Made by a program: the position numbers and the translations under genes
The notes under the pieces: model-generated
What the model was told of the DNA's origin: nothing
Databases searched by the model: none
The model's input: the letters and a program-made list of their open reading frames with translations, nothing else
Shown here: piece after piece, positions 63,545-64,000 of the stretch
Position numbering within the stretch: the stretch's first letter is position 1
Layout: each line of letters begins with the position of its first letter
Assembly (NCBI GenBank): GCA_047602575.1
Contig: JASGGY010000001.1
Span: 186,001-250,000 of the forward strand
DNA from: UBA1366 sp047602575
GTDB taxonomy: Bacteria; Bacillota; Clostridia; Oscillospirales; Ruminococcaceae
Direction of reading: 5' to 3'
DNA length: 64,000 nt

Positions 63545-63830
63545 ATGGGAAGAAGTATCAAAAAGGGACCTTTCGTCCAGGAAGTTCTCTTAAAAAGAGT
63601 CATCACTATGAACGAAAACGGTGAGAAAAAGGTTCTGAAAACTTGGAGCCGCACTTCTACAATTTTCCCCGGATTTCGTAGGGCATACATTCGCAGTTCA
63701 CGACGGCCGTAAGCACGTTCCCGTTTTTGTGAGCGAGGACATGGTAGGCCACAAGCTCGGTGAGTTTGCACCGACCAGAACGTTCAAGGGTCGCGCCGGT
63801 TCCAAGACCTCGAACAACGGCAAGAGATAA
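63545..63830 (+). CDS. rpsS: 30S ribosomal protein S19 (one indel)
   Basis: Small-subunit head protein. Begins MGRSIKKGPFVQEVLLKRVI. One extra C near 63668 (after TWSRTSTIFP) shifts the frame; then DFVGHTFAVHDGRKHVPVFV to TSNNGKR follows. 94 residues, normal. Confidence 0.92.
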
Positions 63831-63847
63831 CGGAAGGAGGAATTCAG

Positions 63848-64000
63848 ATGGAAGCAAGAGCAATTTTCAAAGAATGCTCGCATCGCTCCGCGAAAAGTTG
63901 AGATTGTTCTCAACCTCATCCGGGGCAAAAGTCTGGACGTTGCGTTGGCAACCGTCAGACATACCCCCAAAGCTGCCAGTGAATACCTGGAGAAGCTTCT
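63848..64000 (+). CDS. rplV: 50S ribosomal protein L22 (3' end outside window, one indel)
   Basis: Large-subunit tunnel protein. Starts MEARAIFK; an extra base near 63873 shifts the frame, after which it reads NARIAPRKVEIVLNLIRGKS and LDVALATVRHTPKAASEYLE up to the window edge. GGAAGGAGGAA precedes the ATG. Confidence 0.88.

Noticed and set aside
1..64000. CRISPR arrays, tRNA or rRNA genes, transposases or phage genes
   Set aside because: No regularly spaced repeats, no recognisable tRNA or rRNA sequence and no mobile-element protein could be found by reading both strands.

Overview
This window most likely comes from an anaerobic, spore-forming Clostridia bacterium of the Oscillospiraceae/Ruminococcaceae kind, living on plant polysaccharides in a gut or rumen. 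The taxon is inferred from gene content only. Sporulation is shown by spoIID, the spore protease gpr, and the yabP-yabQ-divIC-yabR cluster. The ribosomal order rpsJ-rplC-rplD-rplW-rplB-rpsS-rplV is the usual bacterial S10 operon. GC is fairly high and starts are often ATG after a strong AGGAGG, with some TTG and GTG starts.

Layout. 1-9.3 kb: the 3' part of an ABC exporter, a riboflavin transporter ribU under an FMN riboswitch, a CD1247-type zinc-ribbon protein, efp, secG, rnr and a GTP-dependent PEP carboxykinase. 9.3-18.4 kb: trmB, galK, spoIID, a sugar-binding lipoprotein, gap and an orphan histidine-kinase-like protein. 16.9-27.7 kb, all on the minus strand: gltB-gltD, a D-lactate-dehydrogenase-like gene, a YhcC-type radical SAM gene, a Thr-rich membrane protein and a degenerate MBOAT protein. 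28-33.2 kb: an NAD-dependent epimerase, proS and valS. 33.4-57 kb is an accessory carbohydrate region: lipoprotein glycanases (GH5_8-like mannanase, GH5 cellulase-like, GH74 xyloglucanase-like), cytoplasmic GH36 alpha-galactosidase and a GH2 enzyme, a second sugar-binding lipoprotein, a two-component system, LCP, flavodoxin, M20 peptidase, two DUF2500 proteins, GNAT, gpr and an aquaporin. 57.2-60.1 kb: yabP-yabQ-divIC-yabR, DUF4321 and a lipoprotein. 60.2-64 kb: a long structured leader and the start of the S10 operon.

The genes fit a simple picture. Surface lipoprotein enzymes cut mannan, glucan and xyloglucan; two binding lipoproteins capture the products, but no permease genes are present here. 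GH36, GH2, galK and glycolytic gap process the sugars, and pckG and an LDH-type enzyme handle C3/C4 carbon. Several of the carbohydrate promoters carry an AAACGTTT-type palindrome or half-site that could bind a LacI/CcpA-family regulator.

Sequence quality matters here. Seven single-base frameshifts break otherwise normal genes in the first 60 kb. More than ten indels hit essential ribosomal-protein genes in the last 3.4 kb. These are best read as consensus errors, not pseudogenes. The most interesting non-coding signal is a dispersed double-hairpin element, present in five copies, mostly between convergent genes, whose stems vary but stay paired. Other points of interest are a terminator-containing rpsJ leader, a duplicated GH5 promoter/leader without its gene, a degenerate MBOAT paired with a Thr-rich protein, and a SpoIID with Gln in place of the expected catalytic Glu.
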